Positions 1 through 6,059 of a stretch of 13,928 nt of DNA are shown in pieces. The translations under genes and the position numbers were made by a program. Each line of letters begins with the position of its first letter. Position 1 is the stretch's first letter. The notes beneath the pieces were generated by a model. It had not been told where the DNA came from. It ran no database searches and saw nothing but the letters and a program-made list of their open reading frames with translations. The stretch lies in NCBI GenBank assembly GCA_041689775.1, contig JBDNFP010000225.1, positions 1 to 13,928 on the forward strand. The letters are read 5' to 3'. This DNA comes from JBDNFP01 sp041689775. GTDB lineage: Bacteria; Bacteroidota; Bacteroidia; Cytophagales; Spirosomataceae.

Positions 1-95
1 AGGCGGAAGGTGGCCTTCTTGCCCGTCTTGTGGCCCAATACGAGTGCCGCACGCTGATCGTCACTCAGGCTGATGTATCGTTTCTTTCCTTGCAT
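1..95 (-). CDS. IS630-like transposase, N-terminal fragment (cut by window edge)
   Basis: The minus strand reads from an ATG at 95-93 to the window edge with no stop, giving 31 codons that begin MQGKKRYISLSDDQRAAL and continue with LGHKTGKKATFR. This pattern (a short basic start, 'LSDDQRAAL', then 'GHKTGK.ATFR') resembles the N-terminal helix-turn-helix region of IS630/Tc1-type transposases, a DDE family that moves elements into TA dinucleotides. The catalytic part lies outside the window, so it is not visible whether the gene is intact. It is divergent from the transporter genes and separated from them by the regulatory region. The family assignment comes from memory of the pattern; another helix-turn-helix protein is possible. 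Confidence 0.55.
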   Translation of the reverse strand, partial: MQGKKRYISLSDDQRAALVLGHKTGKKATFR

Positions 96-277
96 AGACG
101 CAAGATAAAAATTATATCCATATTTACGGCCGACTACTTATTTACTAAAAACCCACTAGCTGATAATCAAAATAGCCAACAGCTTTCTACCTAATACTTA
201 AATAAATATGCCGCCTGATCCTTGATTTGCTAAGGTATTAACAAAGAAATAGTTAGAGAAACGCAGGTTTAAAATCA
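96..277. other. AT-rich intergenic region, probably including an IS end
   Basis: No convincing gene is seen in any frame. The segment is AT-rich and separates the divergent transposase from the regulatory sites of the transporter operon. If the transposase belongs to an IS630 element, its terminal inverted repeat should lie in the first part of this stretch. The other end of the element is not in the window, so the boundary cannot be set. Confidence 0.4.
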
Positions 278-314
278 TTGTTCATTGCCGAACAAAAGTG
301 TCCGAAAATGGACA
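278..314. promoter_or_regulatory. Tandem dyads, putative enhancer-binding-protein sites
   Basis: Two dyad-symmetric sites lie side by side. Site 1 (278-295) is TTGTTC-N6-GAACAA, a perfect 6-bp inverted repeat. Site 2 (299-314) is TGTCC-N6-GGACA, a perfect 5-bp inverted repeat. Both fit TGTYC-N6-GRACA with the same 6-bp spacer, and their centres are 20 bp apart, about two helical turns, which places two dimers on one DNA face. They lie about 70-100 bp upstream of a sigma-54-like promoter, the usual position for upstream activating sequences of NtrC-family activators. The symmetry and spacing are seen directly; the function as activator sites is inferred. Confidence 0.65.
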
Positions 315-379
315 ATAGAAAGAGTTTATTTCTGGTATTTATTATTGATTTTCAGTGGGTTGTGATTTTGGTAGTTAGC

Positions 380-394
380 TGGCACAGGGATTGG
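380..394 (+). promoter_or_regulatory. Sigma-54 (-24/-12) promoter for the transporter operon
   Basis: TGGCACAGGGATTGG matches the RpoN consensus TGGCAC-N5-TTGC at every defined position except the last base (G for C). The GG of the -24 element is at 381-382 and the -12 element at 391-394. This predicts a transcription start near 405 and a leader of about 30 nt before the adaptor ATG at 437. The dyads centred at 286.5 and 306.5 would fall near -119 and -99. No equally good Bacteroidota housekeeping promoter (TTTG / TAnnTTTG) was seen between here and the ATG. Confidence 0.65.
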
Positions 395-436
395 GTAGAG
401 TACAGCAACGGACGAATTAATATTTGATAATTATAT

Positions 437-1750
437 ATGGCAACTGAAACTAAACCATCACCATTCGGAACTATGCCTAATGCATCGTTAGGACAATCGG
501 GGATGGACCGCTCCAAAAAGAAAAAGTTCTGGAACCCCCGGCGCATCGGGTATACTATTGTGGGAGTGTTGATACTAGCATTGCTGTCATATCAGCTTTT
601 CTGGGCCGACAAACGCTCTAAATTAAACGTAGAACAGGATAAAGTTACGATTTTAACCGTAAGTCAGGGCGAGTTTGATGAGTTTATTGTGGTGACGGGT
701 GTCGTGCAACCGCTCAAAACGATCCAGCTAGATGCGATCGTGGGGGGCTACGTAACCCAGAAAATGGCGGAAGGCGGTAATATGGTCAAAGAAGGGGAGG
801 TGCTCCTGAAACTCGAAAACCAGAGCCTGAAACTGAACTTTCTACAATCAGAAACTGAAGCCAGTCGACTGGTAAACGACTTGCAGAACACCCGGCAGCG
901 TTTGCGGGTCGAGCGTTTTAACCTCCAAAAAACCCTGAGCGAGTTGGATTTTCAGATCGCCCAAGCCAAAGATGCACACGATCGTAACGTTCAGTTATTT
1001 CGTGACCGGGTTATACCCGAAGCCGACTACCTCAGAACCAAACGCGATTTTGAGCGACTAACCCAGCAGCGGCAGATTGAGATAGAGTCGCAGAAATACC
1101 AGGAAGAAAATGCCAAAATGCAGATTTCTCAACTGGAAGGTACCTTGGCAAATACCCAGAAAAACGTGGCCCTGTGGCGGCAAACGCTGGATAACCTAGT
1201 GGTAAAGGCACCCGTGCGTGGGTTACTATCTTCGATGAACGTGGAGGTGGGCTCCAACATCAATCAAGGACAAAATATCGGGCAGATTGACGACCTCGAC
1301 GGCTTCAAAATGCGCGTCGGTATCGACGAGCACTACATTTCCCGGATTTTTGTGGGACTAGCCGGCAACATGGATTTCGACGGTAAGCCGTACGGTCTCG
1401 AAATCGTCAAAATTTATCCCGAAGTACGCAGTGGCCGTTTCGAAGTGGATATGCGCTTTACCAACGGTGCCCCCGAGCGCATCAAACGTGGACAATCAGC
1501 ACCTATCCGCTTGCAACTTGGCCAACCTTCCAAAGCGACATTACTACCCGTGGGAGGATTCTTCTCCGACACTGGCGGTAACTGGGTATACGTAGTAGGT
1601 AAAGATGGAAATCGTGCGGTGAAGAAGAATATTACCCTAGGCCGTAAAAATCCCGAATATTATGAGGTACTAGAAGGCCTCCAACCCGGCGAAAAAGTAA
1701 TAACGAGTTCTTATGAGAACTTTGGGGATAATGAGGTTTTGGAGTTTTGA
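437..1750 (+). CDS. HlyD/MacA-type periplasmic adaptor of an ABC efflux system
   Basis: This 437-residue protein looks like a membrane-fusion (adaptor) subunit that bridges an inner-membrane ABC transporter and an outer-membrane TolC-type channel. It has a basic cytoplasmic N-terminus (KKKK at 27-30), one membrane anchor at about 37-56, and a first half of the lipoyl-like barrel-sandwich at about 85-130. A long alpha-helical hairpin rich in Gln, Glu, Arg and Leu spans about 130-250. The second lipoyl half (KAPVRGLLSSMNVEVGS) begins near 253, and beta-barrel and membrane-proximal domains run to the C-terminus (LEGLQPGEKVITSSYENFGD). It is the first gene behind the sigma-54-like promoter. The start at 437 follows the predicted leader, but an internal Met at residue 23 (503) just before the basic stretch is a possible alternative. 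Adaptors of RND pumps look alike; the ABC assignment rests on the downstream ATPase and permeases. Confidence 0.9.
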   Translation: MATETKPSPFGTMPNASLGQSGMDRSKKKKFWNPRRIGYTIVGVLILALLSYQLFWADKRSKLNVEQDKVTILTVSQGEFDEFIVVTGVVQPLKTIQLDAIVGGYVTQKMAEGGNMVKEGEVLLKLENQSLKLNFLQSETEASRLVNDLQNTRQRLRVERFNLQKTLSELDFQIAQAKDAHDRNVQLFRDRVIPEADYLRTKRDFERLTQQRQIEIESQKYQEENAKMQISQLEGTLANTQKNVALWRQTLDNLVVKAPVRGLLSSMNVEVGSNINQGQNIGQIDDLDGFKMRVGIDEHYISRIFVGLAGNMDFDGKPYGLEIVKIYPEVRSGRFEVDMRFTNGAPERIKRGQSAPIRLQLGQPSKATLLPVGGFFSDTGGNWVYVVGKDGNRAVKKNITLGRKNPEYYEVLEGLQPGEKVITSSYENFGDNEVLEF

Positions 1751-1756
1751 TTTTGG

Positions 1757-1782
1757 GGTTATTAGGTTACCAGGCGTTAGGT
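1757..1782. repeat. Left arm of TTAGGT inverted repeat around the four-helix-bundle ORF
   Basis: This arm begins 6 bp after the adaptor stop codon and contains ATTAGGTT and GTTAGGT blocks. The reverse complement of 2330-2363 has the same blocks in the same order (ATTAGGTT, AGG, GTTAGGT), differing mainly by C/T and A/G transitions and one base of spacing. The two arms therefore form an imperfect inverted repeat enclosing about 550 bp with the minus-strand four-helix-bundle ORF. A third related segment (TTAGGTTGTTGGG, 2166-2178) sits at the 5' end of that ORF. Confidence 0.6.
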
Positions 1783-1812
1783 CAATTGTCATTGTCTAAA
1801 ATAAACTAATAA

Positions 1813-2163
1813 CTATCTAACAGCTTTCAAGAAATTGTTTGTCATTTTACGAATTTCAGTTAGATCATCGTAGAGCTGATTGAAGTCGGTCAGAGAAATA
1901 TAATCCAAGTCTTTTGACAGAATGAGCTGGTATTCTAATTCGGCAGAAGAACCCATAGCAATGGTCAAAAACCTAGCAAAATCTGGATTTAAGTTTGTGC
2001 CACAACCTTCGGCAATAGTGGTCGGGATGGAACTAGAAGAACGTCGCATTTGGGCCGTAAGTCCATAGATTTCCTCTTTCGGGAAGGGTTTAATGATCCG
2101 ATAGATTTCTAAGGTTAAGGCATGACTGCGATGCCAGATTTGTGAGCCTCGAAATTTGAGTAT
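1813..2163 (-). CDS. Four-helix-bundle protein (23S rRNA IVS family), start codon apparently lost
   Basis: The minus-strand frame is open from just after a TAA at 2187-2185 down to a TAG at 1815-1813. It encodes a nearly complete member of the small four-helix-bundle family found in 23S rRNA intervening sequences and related to Avd of diversity-generating retroelements. Family features are visible in order: IWHRSHALTLEIY (helix 1), FPKEEIYGLTAQMRRSS, IPTTIAEGCG (helix 2), FARFLTIAMGSSAELEYQL (helix 3), and a last helix DDLTEIRKMTNNFLKAVR. The family usually has about 115-125 residues. The first ATG in frame (2049) would remove helix 1, whereas the ATA at 2163-2161 is where family members normally have ATG. 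The gene is therefore either decaying or uses a rare start. The usual Arg after 'AEGCG' is Thr here. Function in this family is poorly known; a role in nucleic-acid binding is only inferred from Avd. Confidence 0.7.
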   Translation of the reverse strand: MLKFRGSQIWHRSHALTLEIYRIIKPFPKEEIYGLTAQMRRSSSSIPTTIAEGCGTNLNPDFARFLTIAMGSSAELEYQLILSKDLDYISLTDFNQLYDDLTEIRKMTNNFLKAVR

Positions 2164-2329
2164 TTTTAGGTTGTTGGGCCAAATTTAGTTGAACTGCTAG
2201 TATCTATTTATATAACGAAATAATAATTTAGTATCGATCATTTCTCCTGTTTATCACGACCAATAATAACCCTTCTTGACTAAAAGCCGAAGTCTAGATT
2301 AACTAGTAGGGTTGTATAGGAATAAAAAT

Positions 2330-2363
2330 GCCTAACAACCTAACACCTAACAACCTAATACCT
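2330..2363. repeat. Right arm of TTAGGT inverted repeat, overlapping an upstream ATPase start
   Basis: CCTAACAACCTAACACCTAA and the following CAACCTAATACC form a short tandem of CCTAACA(A/C) units. They are the inverted counterpart of the arm at 1757-1782. The arm lies in frame just upstream of the ATPase, after an ATG at 2328, so reading from there adds the repetitive peptide MPNNLTPNNLIPIN. That peptide is repeat-derived and is not part of the conserved ATPase fold. Confidence 0.65.
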
Positions 2364-2369
2364 ATTAAT

Positions 2370-3047
2370 ATGCTTAAAATAACCAACCTTCAAAAAATGT
2401 TCTCTACCGAAGAGGTAGAAACTACGGCTTTAAACGGCATCGACATAGAGATAAAAGACGGTGAGTTTGTCGCTATAATGGGGCCATCGGGTTGTGGTAA
2501 ATCGACGCTCCTCAATATCTTGGGGCTTTTGGACAACCCAAGCGAAGGCTCCTATGATTTCTATGGTACCGAGGTAGCCGATATGTCGGAGCGGCAACGG
2601 GCGCAGATCCGGAAGGGGAACATCGGATTCGTGTTTCAGAGCTTCAACCTGATCGACGAACTGACGGTATTTGAAAACGTCGAACTTCCCCTGTTATACC
2701 TCAAAACCCCCACCGATGAGCGCAAGCAGCGCGTGGAGGCATCCTTGGAGCGTATGAGCATGATGCACCGCCGTAACCACTTTCCGCAGCAGCTCTCTGG
2801 CGGACAGCAGCAGCGTACGGCCATTGCCCGCGCCGTGGTAGCTACGCCCAAGATCATTCTGGCGGATGAGCCGACGGGTAACCTCGACTCGAAAAACGGC
2901 GAGGAAGTGATGAACCTCCTCAAGCAACTTAACGAAGCCGGTACCACGATCATCATGGTGACGCACTCACCCTACGACGCGGGCTTTGCGCACCGGACGG
3001 TGAATTTATTTGACGGAAAAGTAGTGACGGAGAAAGTACATATTTAG
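2370..3047 (+). CDS. ABC transporter ATP-binding protein, MacB/LolD type
   Basis: This is the nucleotide-binding subunit that hydrolyses ATP on the cytoplasmic face to drive the FtsX-type permeases encoded downstream. Numbering from the chosen Met (2370) it has 225 residues: Walker A GPSGCGKST at 38-46, Q-loop Gln90, signature LSGGQQQR at 142-149, Walker B IILADEP at 162-168, D-loop NLDS at 171-174 and switch His199. All catalytic residues are present. Length and motifs fit the MacB/LolD/FtsE (MJ0796-like) subfamily, which works with permeases having large extracytoplasmic domains. An in-frame ATG at 2328 would add 14 residues encoded by the intergenic repeat. The start at 2370 is preferred because MLKITNLQKMF is the normal beginning of the family. 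It is the only ATPase in the window and is followed by four permeases. Confidence 0.93.
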   Translation: MLKITNLQKMFSTEEVETTALNGIDIEIKDGEFVAIMGPSGCGKSTLLNILGLLDNPSEGSYDFYGTEVADMSERQRAQIRKGNIGFVFQSFNLIDELTVFENVELPLLYLKTPTDERKQRVEASLERMSMMHRRNHFPQQLSGGQQQRTAIARAVVATPKIILADEPTGNLDSKNGEEVMNLLKQLNEAGTTIIMVTHSPYDAGFAHRTVNLFDGKVVTEKVHI

Positions 3048-3160
3048 AGCAGGAGAAAGGAATTGAAGGAGAGAAGGAAAGGTATTCGGGTTAGAATAGA
3101 GAATCTTTATTGTGCAACACAATAGCTCTCTGCTTCCTTTCCTCCTTCTTCCATTCCATT
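3048..3160. repeat. Intergenic purine/pyrimidine hairpin repeat, copy A
   Basis: Directly after the ATPase stop comes a purine-rich arm (about 3048-3082, with GGAGAAAGG and GAAGGAGAGAAGGAAAGG). After about 40 bp follows a pyrimidine-rich arm (about 3124-3160, with CTTCCTTTCCTCCTTCTTCC). The arms are imperfectly complementary, so a transcript could fold into a long hairpin. The loop holds a small perfect hairpin, ATTGTG-CAA-CACAAT (3109-3123). It is the most diverged of five similar copies and lacks the GAATGACG centre seen in copies B and D. Confidence 0.55.
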
Positions 3161-3242
3161 TAAATCAAAATTTTCCTTTAAATACTAGCATTACAGCCTT
3201 CTCTATCGGTTGTAGCTCCATTAACTCAGGTCTGAATCTTGA

Positions 3243-3515
3243 ACCCGGCAAGCAGTTTCGACCAGGGGCAATCAGAAGGGCGCTTTCACGGTTCGAGTAA
3301 ATACTACGGTTAAAGGACCGATAAGCATTAGCGAACAGCCGGAAGTAGGTCCGAGTGCAGGACAACGGGTAGTTCAATCCGGAGATATGCAAACGGTGAG
3401 TTTTTCGAGAGGTTAGGAGACTTTGGTGAATAGTGCTTCCGATAAACCAGCGAAGCTCGACCAGAGTATCGCAGAAAGTGGAAATCTCGGTATGGGGTAC
3501 GAAGGGAACAGATAA
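3243..3515 (+). pseudogene. Possible decayed ORF before the first permease
   Basis: One plus-strand frame stays open from 3243 to a TAG at 3414-3416 and continues open to a TAA at 3513-3515, just before the permease ATG at 3529. The translation on both sides of the TAG looks protein-like (for example VNTTVKGPISISEQPEVGP, GQRVVQSGDMQTVSFSRG, then ETLVNSASDKPAKLDQSIAE). No usable start codon is present in the upstream part. Other frames in this 480-bp gap are also fairly open, so this may be chance. I do not recognise the product. Apart from this and hairpin copy A, I see nothing in 3048-3528. Confidence 0.25.
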
Positions 3516-3528
3516 GCAATAGAAACAA

Positions 3529-5979
3529 ATGATACGGAATTATTTCAAAATCGCCTGGCGGAATTTAGTCCGAGAAAAATCCTTCGCATCAATCAATGTG
3601 ATCGGTCTCGCTGTGGGCATGGCTTCTAGTTTGCTAATCTTGGAATATGTTAGTTTCGAGCGAAGCTACGATTCATTTCACGAAGGGGCATCGGACATTT
3701 ACCGGGTTCAATACGATCAAGCAAAACAAGATGGTACCGTTGTCGCAAAAGCTACTGCTCCTGCATCCGTTGGGCAGGCGATGGCAATCACGTTTCCAGA
3801 AATTTCTTCCGTCGCTCGCTTCCATTTGACCAATGCCTTGTTGAGTTATGAAACTAAGGAGCGAAAAAGCGTATTCCGGGAGGACAACATATTAATGACC
3901 GATCCATCCTTCTTGACTTTTTTTTCTTTCCCCTTACTTAAAGGCAACGCGGAATCAGCGCTCATCGATCCTAAATCAATTGTTATCACCCAAGCGCTCT
4001 CCCAGAAATATTTTGGCCAAGAAGACCCAATCGGCAAGACCTTGAAGATGACCGGAGGCTACGGTACCTGGATCGGTAACGGCTACGAAGATGTTAGCTA
4101 CTTTACGGTAACTGGTGTTTTGGCTTCAATTCCGGTCAATTCACACCTGAAAATAAGTGCACTAGTTTCTTTTAAGTTTCTTTCACGCGGTGAAGCCGAA
4201 TTATCAAATTGGGGGGATAGTTTTTATACCTATTTAAGGATCAAACCAAGTACATCGGTTGAGTTGCTGGAAAGCAAATTGCCAGAATTTGTGGCCAAAA
4301 ATCTGGGTGAAATAAGCAAGAATGCCTTGCAATTACAACCGCTGAGAAGTTTGCATTTGGATTCCAATCTCGTAGGCGAAATTGACACAACTGGCAGCCG
4401 ACGAATGGTATCTGTATTACTAGTAATCGCCCTGTTTATTTCATTGATTGCCTGGATAAACTATCTCAACCTCACTACGGCAAGAGCTACCGATCGAGCC
4501 AAAGAAATAGGAGTCAGAAAAATCACCGGCGCTTCCCGGCGCGATCTGTTTCGCCAGTTCCTGATAGAAGCTTTTCTGTTAAATGGGTTGAGCCTAATAT
4601 TCGCAATTGCCTTGGTACAATTAGTACAGCCCATTTTTAACGAATTGACTAGTCAGGAATTATCCCTCCTCATGTTAAACGATCAAACATGGTTGCTGGC
4701 TTGTTTTGGATTATTTTTTGGCGCTGTGTTTCTGACAAGCTTATATCCCATTATCGCTAATTCTTCGTCTCAGCCTGCGGCAGTATTACGTAGTCGTAGG
4801 CTACATTCTGGGGAGGGGATAGGCCTTCGAAAAGGACTGGTCGTCTTTCAATTTGTGCTCTCGGTGATTATGATTGTTGGTTCGTTGGTTGTGTACCAGC
4901 AACTATTATTTATGCAAGAATACGACACTGGACTCAATTTGAACAGACAGTTAATACTGGATGGTCCAGTTAACACTGACTCGACCTATGTTACCAAATT
5001 AGGACAGTTCAAGGCTGCTGCGCTGCGCCTTCCTTCGGTGCAACAAGTGACAGTAACTAACCTGATTCCCGGTAATCCAATCAAAGGCTATTCAGAGGCT
5101 GGGTATGTCAAACGAATCGACCAACCCGCCGAGGAAGCTGTCGGTAGATATTATTTCTCGCAAGTTGATTATGATTTTCAGCAAGCATTCGATGCTCAAT
5201 TAATTGCAGGGCGCTGGTTTTCTAAAGAATTTGAAATGGATGCTACTCCTCAAAATTCTGTTGTTGTCAATGAAACCGCCGCTCGCTTACTGGGCTTTAG
5301 TAATTCCACAGATGCAGTCGGTCAGCCTATAAACTACCGTGTTCAGAGTACACCCACTATCATTGGGGTGATGAAAGACTACCACCACCTTTCACTTCGC
5401 AACACGATAGACCCAATTATTTTCGAATTGAAAGCAGCCCCCGATGGCTACTACGCGATCAACCTCAAACAGGCTAATGTACCAGAAACGGTGGAGGTTG
5501 TCCGAGGCCTCTGGGAAAGTACCTTTCCTGAGAGTCCATTTTCCGCTTTTCTTCTTGAAAATTACTTCAATCGGCAGTATCAATCCGACCAAAGCTTTGC
5601 CCGAATTACGAGTATTTTTACACTACTAGCCATTGGTGTAGCATCACTAGGACTATTCGGACTTGTGTTGCTAACGACAACCCAACGACAGAGTGAAATT
5701 GGTATCCGTAAAGTCATGGGGGCATCGGTCGTCAGCATCGTAATATTGCTTTCCAAGGACCTTATCAAGTTGGTGCTGATCGCCATCGTTATCGCCGCCC
5801 CCATTGCTTGGTACGCCATGAATCAGTGGCTTACGGATTTTGCCTACAAAATTGACATTAGTTGGGGGGTATTTGCTTTGGCGGGAGGGTTGGCCGTGGG
5901 CATCGCTTTGATTACAATGAGTCTCCAGAGTATAAAGGCAGCATTGATGAACCCGGTAAAGTCGCTGCGGAGCGAGTGA
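3529..5979 (+). CDS. ABC transporter permease, tandem MacB/FtsX type (permease 1)
   Basis: This 816-residue inner-membrane protein has two MacB-like modules in one chain. Module 1 has a membrane helix at about 19-42, a MacB-type periplasmic domain at about 45-290, and helices at about 293-317, 345-368 and 385-410. Module 2 has a helix at about 436-458, a second periplasmic domain at about 465-690, and helices at about 692-716, 739-764 and 779-800. Cytoplasmic coupling motifs follow the second helix of each module (KEIGVRKITGAS at 325-336; EIGIRKVMGAS near 722). The start MIRNYFKIAWRNL is the standard N-terminus of this Bacteroidota family. It lacks its own ATPase domain and presumably uses the upstream one. 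It is visibly more AT-rich than permease 3, except in its last 230 bp or so. The substrate is unknown. Confidence 0.9.
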   Translation: MIRNYFKIAWRNLVREKSFASINVIGLAVGMASSLLILEYVSFERSYDSFHEGASDIYRVQYDQAKQDGTVVAKATAPASVGQAMAITFPEISSVARFHLTNALLSYETKERKSVFREDNILMTDPSFLTFFSFPLLKGNAESALIDPKSIVITQALSQKYFGQEDPIGKTLKMTGGYGTWIGNGYEDVSYFTVTGVLASIPVNSHLKISALVSFKFLSRGEAELSNWGDSFYTYLRIKPSTSVELLESKLPEFVAKNLGEISKNALQLQPLRSLHLDSNLVGEIDTTGSRRMVSVLLVIALFISLIAWINYLNLTTARATDRAKEIGVRKITGASRRDLFRQFLIEAFLLNGLSLIFAIALVQLVQPIFNELTSQELSLLMLNDQTWLLACFGLFFGAVFLTSLYPIIANSSSQPAAVLRSRRLHSGEGIGLRKGLVVFQFVLSVIMIVGSLVVYQQLLFMQEYDTGLNLNRQLILDGPVNTDSTYVTKLGQFKAAALRLPSVQQVTVTNLIPGNPIKGYSEAGYVKRIDQPAEEAVGRYYFSQVDYDFQQAFDAQLIAGRWFSKEFEMDATPQNSVVVNETAARLLGFSNSTDAVGQPINYRVQSTPTIIGVMKDYHHLSLRNTIDPIIFELKAAPDGYYAINLKQANVPETVEVVRGLWESTFPESPFSAFLLENYFNRQYQSDQSFARITSIFTLLAIGVASLGLFGLVLLTTTQRQSEIGIRKVMGASVVSIVILLSKDLIKLVLIAIVIAAPIAWYAMNQWLTDFAYKIDISWGVFALAGGLAVGIALITMSLQSIKAALMNPVKSLRSE

Positions 5980-6059
5980 AAACGGAGCGATACTGACACA
6001 TAATTGTGGGACAAGACAAATGATCCTCTAAAAGTATATCACCAGAAATAGATATTCAT

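Noticed and set aside
352..546. Minus-strand ORF of 64 codons across the promoter and adaptor start
   Set aside because: It overlaps the sigma-54-like promoter and the first codons of the adaptor, and its translation has no family-like pattern.
2276..2306. Possible sigma-70-like promoter (TTGACT ... TTAACT) before the ATPase
   Set aside because: Bacteroidota housekeeping promoters use TTTG / TAnnTTTG rather than TTGACA / TATAAT, and the match is weak in AT-rich DNA.
2328..2363. CRISPR-like or tandem-repeat array from the repeated CCTAACA units
   Set aside because: The units are only 7-8 bp, contiguous and few, with no spacers. They are better explained as one arm of the inverted repeat.
2636..2966. 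Two minus-strand ORFs (106 and 90 codons) inside the ATPase gene
   Set aside because: They are antisense shadows of a strongly conserved ABC ATPase; their frames follow from its codon use.
3112..3300. Plus-strand ORF of 62 codons after the ATPase
   Set aside because: Its first third is a translation of the pyrimidine arm of hairpin copy A, and no recognisable domain or start context is seen. The neighbouring frame (3243-3515) looks more protein-like.
3165..3528. Two overlapping minus-strand ORFs (75 and 66 codons) before permease 1
   Set aside because: The translations look like low-quality antisense sequence, they overlap each other and the more plausible plus-strand remnant, and no family is recognised.
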